This document shows positions 23,601-35,600 of a stretch of 64,000 nt of DNA, one piece after another. The notes beneath the pieces were generated by a model. It worked only from the letters and a program-made list of their open reading frames with translations, ran no database searches and had not been told where the DNA came from. The translations under genes were made by a program, and so were the position numbers. The stretch is from Phytoseiulus persimilis (lineage: Eukaryota > Arthropoda > Arachnida > Mesostigmata > Phytoseiidae), in contig CM075101.1 in NCBI GenBank assembly GCA_037576195.1, forward strand, positions 46,872,001 to 46,936,000, written 5' to 3'. Every line of letters begins with the position of its first letter. Position 1 is the stretch's first letter.

Positions 23601-26600
23601 GGCCTCGAGGGCTTTCGAAATCTCCACGGAATGGGATGAGTCCTCTCGACGTCCTTGGCTGTCTCCTAGCTGGCTGGCTGGAACTTGCAATGGACGACGG
23701 CTTGTGGTAGCGGTTCGCCAACAAAAAGAGACGATGGAAAGACAACGATGGCGCCCCTCACAACAACAACAACGACGACGACTACTACGTCGACCAATAA
23801 GAGGAGACAAAGAAAAAGGAAGGGTTCCTTCTACCAATCTAGCGACAACATGTGCCCGGATAGGAAACAGATATTGCACTGTCATCACTCCAAGAATGCT
23901 TCCTCGCTTGACACTCGGAGGACGCCGTCTATGCGCGTCTTAACCCTCCCCGCCCCTCTCCCTCATCTCCTCTCGGCCAGACGTCTGTCTTTCAACGTAC
24001 GAATGTTTCTCTACCATGCGTCCGTTCCTGCATCGCCCTTTGGCGAGTCTTCATCTCGCGCTGCTTTCCGTTGTCCTGCATCGAGACGGCTTGCTTCGCA
24101 CTCCCACCAATAGAGCCATCTGTTCCCCCACCTCGGAATGTCACAGTGAGCCCTCCCTCGCACAGTCGTGATCACGTTACTGACAGCCTCGCGACTGCTG
24201 GTTCGCATTAAGAGCAAGAATCGCACTGTCCACGACACGGGGCGTTATTCCATGACTCTTTCGCTGCCAGCCCCATTTTCTCGGTTGTACTTTTCTCCAC
24301 CATCAGCCTCCTCCCCCGAAAACTTTCCTCTTCGAGTCTTTGTTTCTCCTCGTTCGCTCAAGCCCCCCCCCCCCACCTATCCTCCCCGAGTCCCTGTACC
24401 ATTCTGCTCATCTACTCATTTGTGCTCTTCCCGATAAATCAGTTGCCTAAACATGCTCAACACTCGCTTGATCTGGCACGCAGACTTTACAGTTGTGTTC
24501 ATGATCTGACTCCGGCTTTCGCTCGATCAGCACGTTCTCGACAAGGATGCAATCCGAGCGCAAGGAATCGAAGAAAGTTGGGACGCTCGGGACAATATCT
24601 CCAATGTTGTGTTCATGTTTACCGACGGCATGACTTGCACAAGTCTAAGAGAAATAAGGGACCGCTGCCTCAGCTTGCGGAGCCGCGTCGTCTTGCTAAA
24701 TAAGAAACGCAAACAGATATGTTCGTGCTGCAGGCTCTTCTGGCCCGCCGGGCAAGCTGGGCGGGCGACCGGGCTATCAATGACTGCTGCGCTAACCCCC
24801 TTTCGTACTTCTTCCACGGCTTCTCTTGCCCCGACGGCTCTATCTCTCGGTCGCTCGTTCACGCGGATGGTCGGTGTGCCTTTCTTCGTTGGTTTGGCCG
24901 GCGCGGCCAATGTCTCCTGAAAGCCTGGAGTCCCTTGAGTGCTGAATTTTGTTGGCTTGCGTGTGTACCCCGACAATATTTTTTCCTTCATTTGCGCAAA
25001 CAACCCTTATCCCCGTAAGGTTTTACTTCCCGGCACTCAACCGTTCGCGCCACAAAGACCCCCAAGGCAACCGGAGAACAATCCGGCAACCGCAACAATA
25101 CGCTGAGGTTCATATACTATGTGGGAGAACGCGACCAGAATCCCCTAGAAGGTTAGATATATTTCATTTGGAAAGCAATGTTCCGATCCGAGAGGAACTT
25201 TATCCTCTGGACGGACGCGGGAAAGCCCAATACCGAACCGAGTCAGGGCTTGGAACCGAGACAAGTATCGGTATCCACGCGGCCCGCCGACGTCGTTCGT
25301 TGAGCTCTGTTCGACCATGGTACCAAAAGTACCGGCCCCCCACGTAACTCCCGATTGAGTCATTTTCGTCGAGTTCTTTCCTATACGCATCCCTGTCAAT
25401 CGGTGGAAGCAGGACGGAAGCTTAGAACATCGAGGAACCTCCTGTCGGGAATGAAGCTTCGAAGCGTGCAACGACCTGGGTAATCCACTTACCGGCCACG
25501 ACGTGCACCGATATACTGACTGGCTCGGCGTTGGCCGGACCGCACGTATAGTTGCCCGAATCGATGACGAGCGCTCGCCGAATATACAACCGGCTCACTG
25601 TGGTGTCGGCGCTGGTTTTCTGGAGCGTTGTGTCGCCTTTCTGTGGCATGTAGTTGATCATTTTTTCGTTGTGGTACCAAAACACGAACGCCGGCGCTTC
25701 GGCGCTTTCGCTGATCGTGCACGTCAGGTTAATTGCGCTGCCTGTCCGGATGAACATTTCGGGTCCTCCCTCGATGCGCGCCTTGGCCACTGAGAAAGGA
25801 TAAAAAGTTTCTTTTGTTAGAGTTTTCCGAAATCGTCCCGGTCGACGTCGTCCTGGGATGAACTCGTATTGATCTTGAGGCTTAGCGCAGACTCCCTTTT
25901 GACGTAAAAAGTCAAGAGCTCGGCAAACACGGGATGACGGCCCACGGTCGACCTTACCGCCGGCCACTCCACCAAGTGCCGCCGTGACTGAAGCTGCCAC
26001 TGTCGAGGCGGAGTTCGCGAACCACGGGAACAAAAGACGGCAAAGAACCTAGCAGCGAGCGCTGCGGCGACTTCATTGGAGAAAGGTAAATAGTGAAAGC
26101 TTTCGGTTCGTGCGGCACAGCAACTTCCTGCTCCTTGACAGCTCCTTCCCACAACTTTTAGATCACTCAATTCGCACACGTCCTCACGGACACAAGCGCG
26201 AAGAGACTTTTTCCGGATCGTTCGCGCAAATTCCCTCAGAACACATGGAGCTCCCGTACTTTCGGCGAGACTCAGCGAGTTTCGCTTTCAGCGAATCGAT
26301 AGTTGTCAAACCCACAGGTTCGGATGATTTACGACGCAACGGCCTCAAGAGATAAACGCGTCCAGCGCTCGAAACTTGCGCATTCGAAAACTGCTCGAGC
26401 CAGAGGAGGCCAAGTCGGCGCATAACCTCAGAGTTCAAGTCACGAATCGTTACCGAACTTTTTTCCACTATGAAATATTGATGTGCAGAAGTGTCAGAAG
26501 TTTACGGGAACGGAGGAAGCCTTCCCCTCATCCCCAAGGCTGCGCTCATGGAAGCACTTGCAAGGCTGAATCTCGAGCGCGATTCTCAGCTTAACCGCGC

Positions 26601-29600
26601 GCTGCCTCTCTGTGCTTCACCAGGCTTCTGTTTCGCTCGGGGGAACCTCGGTTGCGTCGTTGCGTCAAGATGTTGCTCTATAGCTTGACGAGTATGAATA
26701 GGAAATGGTGTTGTTGTTGTTGTTCGAATATTTATTCATGGATCGCGCGCGGCCGATTTGTTCCCATGCTCTTCGAACGCTTTCAAATCTGAATTGATCC
26801 CCGGCTCTGCGTATTCAGGATCGACTCCGATCCGTGTCTTCAGGAGTCGAGATTCTGCAGATTTCCCGGAAGAAGCGGTCTCGCTGCAGCAAAGCAGGCC
26901 TCTAAAGCTTCCGGATCCCTGTGCGACTTTGCTGGTCACAACGTTACCCGGGCGGGAAGCGGGAATTCCCTACCAATGCGACGAGGCTGCGAAAATTTGA
27001 ATTTCCCGCCGACGTGATACCCCGAGCGAGGTTTTTTTTTCTCGAATTTGAGGTGCATTCGGAAGAGCTCCAGATGGCATTGCATGCAGACTTTCTGTAC
27101 ACGTCGCGGGATATGTTCGGGTATTTCGGATACTACTCACCTAGGACGGTTAAATTGACAAAATATGATATCTTCGGGTCTGAAGATACTTGGCACTCGT
27201 AGACGCCGGCGTCGCTCGTTTGCACGTACTTTATCTGCAGCGCCCAGTCGTGATTATCTACGTGCATCGTTTGGAAGCGATCGTCGGCTGTGTAAGTGTC
27301 CATGCCCACGGTCAAAACGTGTCCATCTTTCCGTCGTATCCACAGCACCTGCAACCAAAGTAATGAAAATTATGAGTATGATGACAACGACGGCGACAAC
27401 AGCATCAGCGTCCAAGAGGGCTGTCCAACTTTCATGATGATCGTGATGACGACACTCGTGACGATAGCAACAACAACCGAAAGAGATTGAACGAGGCCCA
27501 TCAAACAGCACTGCCAAACGGCTGCGATGAGCCCGCTCGCCTCACCGGTCCTCTAACACTTCCGCGTGTCTCTCGACGTCCACCCTTGGCTCTGCCTGCG
27601 TCTCTGACTGTCGGTCCGTTTGACTATGTTCACGTCTGGGTGCTCGTCTTGCGCCCGACCGCAGTCTGTCTTTGCGTCGGCGGTTCCCGCGTCTGAAAGC
27701 TGTGCCGTTCCGCCGATGCACGTCAGTTGATATATGTACGGCCGTACGTCGCGCGCTCTTCTCGGCGAGTTTGTTTATTTCCATCGTACACACAAATGTA
27801 CGACTCACATTCTGCGTTGTTTGCTTGCTTGCTCGGTCTGCTCCCTCGCTCGCGCCGTTGGCTTCCTGATACGACCCCGTGAATCGCCATGCTTCGTCAA
27901 TTCACAATCGTCATCGCTGCCGGTTCGATGTGTCGATTGTGTGACTTCCTACACCAATGGCTTGTGTGACACCAATGGCTTGTGACCAAAACAGTTATCC
28001 ATTTCGACAATGGGAGCGTGATTGAGCGAAAGGGAGACGGCTCCATAACTCCTCCGTCTCATAGCTCTGTCTGTTCATTCCTGACACTCTTGTGTTGCTT
28101 TCTTCGGGCTCCTCTGTGCGTGGATCTTCTCCGAGGGGCCTGAATCCGGGGCTTCATCGATCTCTCTCGTCTTCCCCGGGGATTTCCTCGATTGCAACTC
28201 GTCCTCCTCCCTCTGCGAGCTCCCCATTCCTCAAGGAGAGGAATCCTCATTTGCGTTGCTCGACGCATGCCGATGAGGAGACGTCGACCGAGGAGTTCCA
28301 TGCTTCCCCGTCGGGCCGCCCATCTGATTGGCTGTCAGTTTGGAAGGCCAGCCGGGTGGTCAGCCGATCTACACCACCCCTGTGAGCGGAACGGGCTGTC
28401 CGTCTATTCTCGATCATGTCCCAGCCTCCCAATCAACGAGAAAGCAACATCATTTGACGTCTATATTGTACGGGAAACGTCATCCTACTGTTGCGAGGAC
28501 AATGATGTCGTGGAACAGTAGCAAACGACCTTGGCATACTGACGAGTTCATCATGCTCCAAATGAAGGTCGTAGGACGTGGGTGCGTGTCAATATCGACA
28601 TTCCTCGTCGTCATGTTTCCCCGCCTTCCGTGCGCTGACGGTAATTCGTTTAACGCACGGAATGAAGTGGAGCGTGGCCGTTGGCTTCAAGGTGTGTACG
28701 CGGAAACAAACACGGTTCTTGAAAAGCCGATGAGATTCTTGTGGACACGCACCTAGGAAATACAAATACTGGTCCTGAGAATACGTGTGATATTCCTGAT
28801 CATAGGCGAGGCTTTCAGATGATCAGTAGGGATGGCAAACACAGGGAGTCATCCGAATGGCTATGCCCTCAGTTGCGGGAATGCCCTCGGCGTGTTGCGG
28901 GAGCGAGACGAGGAGGGCAAGAAAGGATGCATAAATTACACAGAGTACTCCCACCCCGCTCACTATGCTCATTCACACTAACAACACTAGCGAGAGACAA
29001 ACGACGATATTACGCAGGGAGTCCGGGAAACCTCGCTTGAGCACCAGTTTCCTGTCGCGGCCATGCTGACTGGCAATTCCCGCTTTCCTCCCCTGATTCC
29101 AGCCGCACGTAAAAACTTGAGTCGTCCCTCTCCTATTCACCCAAAGTCCTCTCATTTTCGGCTACCGGTCCGCGCGCCGTAGCTTTCTCGATTACCTCCC
29201 TCCAGCCCGATGGCTGCGAGCCCGAATACCGGGAATCAGAGTGCCGCGAGCTCGAATACAGGGATCCAGAGTGCCGCGAGCCCGATTCTGTCAGCCCGAT
29301 TACCACGAGCCAGAATGAGATGCCGCCCAGCCGAGTGCGCGCGAACCCGTTGAAGCTTCTATGAACGCGCTCCTCTCAGGTCGAAAGCAGGACCTTGTTG
29401 TTGAAGAGAACGAATTCAACATACGGCATCGGAACAATGTGGACCCTGCCGTCTCTTGTTCTGCTTCTATTCTCACTGCCCAACGGTTCGGAAATATGAT
29501 CAGAGACTCTTTCTTCAAGTCAGGGTATACGGATGAGGGAACTGCAGTAGCTCGGCAGTAGCGTACCCAGGGGGGGGGGCAACAGAGGCAGATGCCCCAC

Positions 29601-32600
29601 CCAAGATTCTCTGATCGCAGTTGCCAAGTGAGCTGGGGAATCATTCGCGTGACAATGCTCCAACTGCTTGGATCACGTCGATGAACGCGTTAGAGCTCTA
29701 CTTCACTTGAACTAATCTTCATGGAGTAAGTAAATGAAAGAATAATTCTCCAAGTCGAGCTCTTCCGCCCTTGCGTGATCGCTGAAGTCCTCGGATATGT
29801 TATTAGTTTCTCGAGGACTTCGCTTGCGGCAGAGCTTATCTTGGAGAGTTGCGCCATCTCGGAGGTGGCACAGACATGAGCACCGCTCATGACCCTGATA
29901 CGTGTGGTGACTCGCCTGGTTGGATTGTGAATCACTCATTTTCTCACGCTCTTTGGGACTCTCTCAGGTGACTAGATCAATGGTTCCTATTCCGTCAGCT
30001 TTCCTGGAGCCAATCACTGATTCTTCATATGAACTTGATGGCTATCGAAGCGATCAGTTCAATTCGTTCCTCCTCCGACGCGCTCCCTGAGTGAGGTGGC
30101 TCGCGTTCGGTAACATTTGCTCAGGAGGGCGATGTCACAGGCATACTCTCAAAAGACTTCTCCGTTCAGAGAGAAGAATAGCGACTCATGCTTTCAAGGA
30201 AGCCAACATGATGTTACCGGAGAACTCCAAGCGGAAGCGAGATGGCCCCGCACAGGAGCTTCACCTAGCATGAGCGCTCTCCGCTGGGCAGTGTTCCATT
30301 CGAGCTCGCGGAATGGGGCCCGCGGTATTCGGGTTCCCGGTAATCGGGCTTGCGACAGTCGGGCTCGACGAGAGGACCCGTGAACTCCGTGACCCAAGTG
30401 TTGTTCAGCCCCGCAGCGTTCTCTCGATGTCTTCCTGTTTGGAGCACCGGTCTCAGATAAGTCCGTTTGTTTCTCCGAACTTGTATGCTAGGTACGGCGT
30501 GTAACACCATAGTATGCAGGTTCGCGCATGTGGTACTTCATCTCGCCTTGTGTCCGCTTCTCCACGTCCCTCCTCATTTCCAGTTGCCTTAGCTCAGATA
30601 AGCCCACTCACAGGCTGGCCCTATCTATCGACAACAAGGCAGACCATTATGCAGCGTTATCCTCTGCTGGAGCCAGGAATGTGAAACACGTCGAGAATAT
30701 TGAATTAGCATTAGCAAGCCGGAATCTTCGCTCTTCCGCCATGGCCAGCGGATAGCTCGTCCCGACCGACCAGCGAAGGCCCTCACATGAACGAGCTGGA
30801 TAATAACGTATTTTGCCTCCGTCCGCCGGAAAGCATTGATCACACCTCCCGCATGGCTCGCATTTTCTGAGTCCTCCTAAATCATCAGCGCAAGGTCGGA
30901 TGTTCGAGCTCAACGACGCTGTCTGAAGTCGAGCTGAAGACAAAGACCCTCCGCTCGGGACGAAGAGAAAAATAGAGGGGTAGAGGTTCAGGGGAAGATA
31001 TCGACGTGTCCGGCTGACACAAAGAAGGAAAAATAGCGTCGTGAGAGATTTGTTCGGAAAATCTGCCTGTTGACACTTGTTGCCAGATCCGACACAAACA
31101 TCTTGTGTCACAGCAAATGCCAACGTCAGTAGCACCGTAGAAAGTATCTTCAGTAGTTGCAGAAGTAGGCGTCTCCACGGAACGGCCGTATCTGGGAGTC
31201 AACAGCTCCCCCCTTGCCGTCCTTCTCGCTTTCGTCCACCTCTCCCCTGACGTATTCGCCCTCTCTCCCGCTGTTTTCCCCTTTCTCTTCTTCTTCGAAC
31301 GCGGGGGCCGTACAAACGACGCGAATGCTAATATCTGCCGCTCCTTGAGCTGGGCATCCTTCCGATAAGCGCATGATGCCAGCAGCTCCTTCGTGCCTTC
31401 TCCTCCAGCAGACTACGGGGTGTTTACCAAACGAGCGGCGGCGTCGAGCCCCGACAGCTCCGATTCAGCGCGACGGCATCGACGGAACCAACCAAAAGGC
31501 GCTTCGGAGTCGACTTTCAGGAGCTCTCCGTCTTCGTCGACCGAGTCGGCGCCGTCGCGAGTGCTTCTAGATCGAGGAAGTACGGGGATCGGCAGGGAGA
31601 GAGCTGCATTAAGGGAGTCAGGCTGACAACGTCTAGAAAATTGCGCGTTAACAATTCATGATGGATTTTCTTCCTCCCTCCGCCTGGAAGTCACCCGGTC
31701 AGTCTACGTCCATTCTCCAGCGAGTTCCACCTCCAGCTCGCACGGCTGGTGCGCTCAATGATTCACGGCATGCTCACCGGAGGCTTTTGCCCGTCGATCG
31801 GTCGCCGCCTCGTTCGTTCGAGGTTGGATCGAAGCCGTCGGTTGTGATATTCTGCTTCTTATTCAGAGGTGGGAAGGAAGACTCTCTGTTTGTCCGTCAG
31901 TTCATAAAACTCCTCCGACATACGGAGAAGCATGCTCCAGTCGTAAACCTGCGTATCCCATCGATCCAAGATGTCGGAATCCTCTTGTCAGTTCCAAGAG
32001 CATTCAGACACAGCATGCAAACTTTTAAGCCCTGTCGCGAGGCTCCACACAAACAGTCCAACGGGGCCCGCAAGCGGGACGCAGCACTTTTCGGAGGACC
32101 GCAAGGGAGCTTTACAGGAAGGTCCTCATCCTTTATCAACCTCCTGGATCTCCTGTTGGATTTCCATCTCAAGCGCCGTGACCTTGTACGTTGAAGAAGG
32201 GAGACGCCAGGGGGGAAAGGGGAATGGAAAATATTAGACCCGAGCGCGTTCGGTTCCAAGCAGCTCACTGCTGTCTCTCCATGAGAGCATCCAGGCAGCC
32301 GCGCGCATCGTTCCTGGAATGGCTCCGGATGTGATGAGCCGAGTTGGCGTCGCTCAAGGACGAATACATGCAAATGTTCCTCCGGAAGCAGCTCCGCACT
32401 CTGGCTGCTCTCCTCTGGAAGGATGTGGTGACACATCTGATAATAAAAAAAAACAGCCCGCCACCTTGGTGCCTGCGTAGCAGACTACTTGGCTAACAAC
32501 CGGGCGACAAGGGGAGGCAGAACGGCAGCCAGGCCGTCAGACGCGCAATCAGGCGAACCGTCAGGCCCCAAGGACGGTTTTCGGGCAAACAAGCAGCTGG

Positions 32601-35600
32601 CAAGGATGCAACCTGCAAACGGCAGGCGAACAAGCGCCAACCCTTGTGTTAAAGTGTAATTCTACTAATGGATCCAATACGTCTTGCGAGCATATGAACA
32701 GCGAACAAACGGACAGAAGGAGAGCGAGGGCGAACGCGGTGGAGGAACGGACGCCCGTCGGCCGCCGGGACGAACGACTGAACGAATGGCTTTCAAGGTG
32801 TCCAACCAACACCGATGACAATTAGATTAGCCGTCTCCCCGGTTGGCCCTTTAGCGGACTTTCTTCGAACGGTGTCTCTTTTCCCGGTGCTCGCTGTCCC
32901 ATAACTCCTGAGTTCGTTCCTCTCGTTGTCCTATCGCTCCTCAGCTCGTCCCGGATGGTCCGTTCCTCAAGCGAGAGCTTACTCGGTGTCTCCCTGCTTC
33001 GCGTGCTCTGCGCGACTTCGTTGTTCTTTCTTAGCACGAGATCGCTCTGCGTGTGACGATTTTCAATTTTTAGAAGTGGGTCTCGTCAGCTGCCCAAGGT
33101 CCTTTCACGATATTGGCTCGTGCTGTTTCTGTCGCGAAGTTCCCCTCGCAGGCGCCAGTTATCCGGTGCTCCTCGTCGGAACGAATTCAGAGTCATGTCC
33201 GTTCCGGCGATTTTTCCACTCGAGGAACACTCGGCCTCCCGTCGTGGGGGAATCAACACGAAGGGGCAAACGTTTGCAGTCGGCCATTGAACACGAACTT
33301 TGTTTGGGCCGCGAGACCGAACTTGAGTTTCCAGGAAATGCGTCCTGTTACACGCTGTTGGACTCCCGCCAGAGAAAACTCGCGGGTTGAACGTCCCCCG
33401 CGACAAAACGAAACCTTCCGCGGAGTGTTAGACGACCTGCAGGTGGATGTCTTCAAGAAGTAACATCGAGACACAGAGAGCGACGACCACTTTTCGAAGA
33501 GTCGAACACTGTAGCATCGGAACTGAGGTCGTTCCTTGTCGACCAGAAGAGATCGAAAACTTGGCTTCAAGGTCGATTCCTGAGATCTGTGGGAACTATC
33601 AGCCTCCTGGTTGCAGGAAACGTGCATCAGAACGAACACCCAAGAGTTTCGCGGGGGAGGAACTTCTCGTTCCTCATAGGCTCCATGTCGAGAAGAAACT
33701 TCTCCCCAGTAAGGTCTAATGCGAAAGTTCTCATTCTGATGAGTCTCGTTCGCCCCCCCCCCCCCTTTACTCCCTCCCAACGAGAGTCCGGGGAATCACC
33801 CGTCCCGGGGGATTGCGTCGGATCTCCAGTTGACCGAACGGAATATATTTATGTGTGCGGTCGATTCGAGCGAGATACTTCAACACCGGATCGCCGCTGA
33901 AGGCTTCTCTCGTCTCGATTGGCGAGTCCTCCATAATCTTTGGAGGATTTGTTTTTGTGTTCTGTGTTCGCACGCATGAGTTTGTGTCCCCCCTCCCGGA
34001 GACGCATCGAACCCGAGAAGGCCGTGCAAGGATCGCTGAGCAAGATTTGTTTGTGGATCGACGAGCTCAGCTGTGCGCTACGCATCCTTAGTATTCGTCA
34101 GATCGGCTGTGACGGAGGCGGCTGTGATGAGATCACGTTCGACAAATAATAAACGTCCTTGTGAACTTTGCGGCTCCCGAGTGCGCCTCCACTCCTGAGC
34201 GTATTTTGTCTGAGACGCGCATTGAGTCACGCAGCGAGTTCCCGAGCCAGACTTATCGGAAGTCGCACTTTTACCCCGCCGATCCAGTGCAGCTCTCCTT
34301 TCTGAGCGTTGAATGGGAGGACGGCGCTCACTTCCTCCGAGTTCAGAACGGAGTGAATAGCCACCTGACGTTGCGGCGGCGATCGGTCCACTGACCATAA
34401 CGATGCCGCAGGTTCTCCGCAATTGTTGCTGTGACTATTCTCCGCCTTCCCGCTTCCTTCCGTCGCGGTTTCTTCCTGTTCGGCAAACTACAGTCTCATG
34501 ACCTTCAAAGCAAGCTCGAGGCGAGGCCTTATCGAGAGTTCTCTATTCTCCACGAAAGAATACTTTATAAAGCTTCCCTCTTTCCTTCTTCCGCTCGCGC
34601 TAGAGTGAGGAAGCGAACGGCGACAATGGCAGGTGCTCGCGGTGGAAATTTGAGTTTATCGACAGGCTTTGAATGTGGGATGTGAGCCCCGCGTTCGCCT
34701 GATGAATTGCTCCGTTCGAGAAAGGATTCGGCTCAAACCGAAGTATCTTTTAATGGAAACGAGGCGCATCTTTGTAACATTAGGGGACACAAACTGCTCG
34801 GCACGCTCGTTGTCTTCCGGGGATCACCGGAAGAGAGGACAAGGCAACGGATGGAGCCCGAGGCCCTCGAAAAGACGCACGGATTTACGGGAGCCTCGAA
34901 GTGAGACCTCGGGAGCTCGGGGGGGCGCCAGAAGTGTTCAGGGGCGGGGACGGGGTCCGGAGGGTCTGGAGGCTCCGGAAAAGGGCCCAGGAGGGTTCTG
35001 TATGGGGAGACCGGGTTTGCGCTGAAGGGCCCTGAGAGAGACGAGACGGGTGGACGGTGGAGCGGAGGCAAACCGGGCTCAGGGTTCGGAGAGACAAGAT
35101 CGGACGGGTGGAGTTTATGTTGTGGAGCACAGTTGAGTTTGAATGCGAGCGATTTCTTCCGCTGAGTGGAAGTAAAAGCTGCAATGGCGCTAAATAGGAA
35201 GACGACGCGGGGAAGGATACCGACAATGGGGAGGACGTTTGTTGAGAGCCTGACGGCCAAGGTCGTTTGGGATGGGGACTCTGCGGGTTGGAAGACGCCG
35301 CTTACAGCCACACCAAACACCGAGGGGACTAATTTCAGCAGTGTCGTCACCCTAGGCTGCTGTCGCACTGGCGACGCGGCCGTTGCGGGAAAAGAGAACA
35401 ACCATTCCCGGAATGAATTGCTTCTATACGCATTCTTCCCCATGTGACGACCCTGGAACTCGCGACGGCGGCTTCTGCGGCGAGGGTCGGGGTTTCGCGA
35501 GGAACCGAGGAAGAAACGCGAGCTCTCTCACACTCTCTCTCTCTACGTGTTCGTTTTGCGTGGCTTTCCTCAAATTGCGCCCGTCGTCGTCGACGACGTT

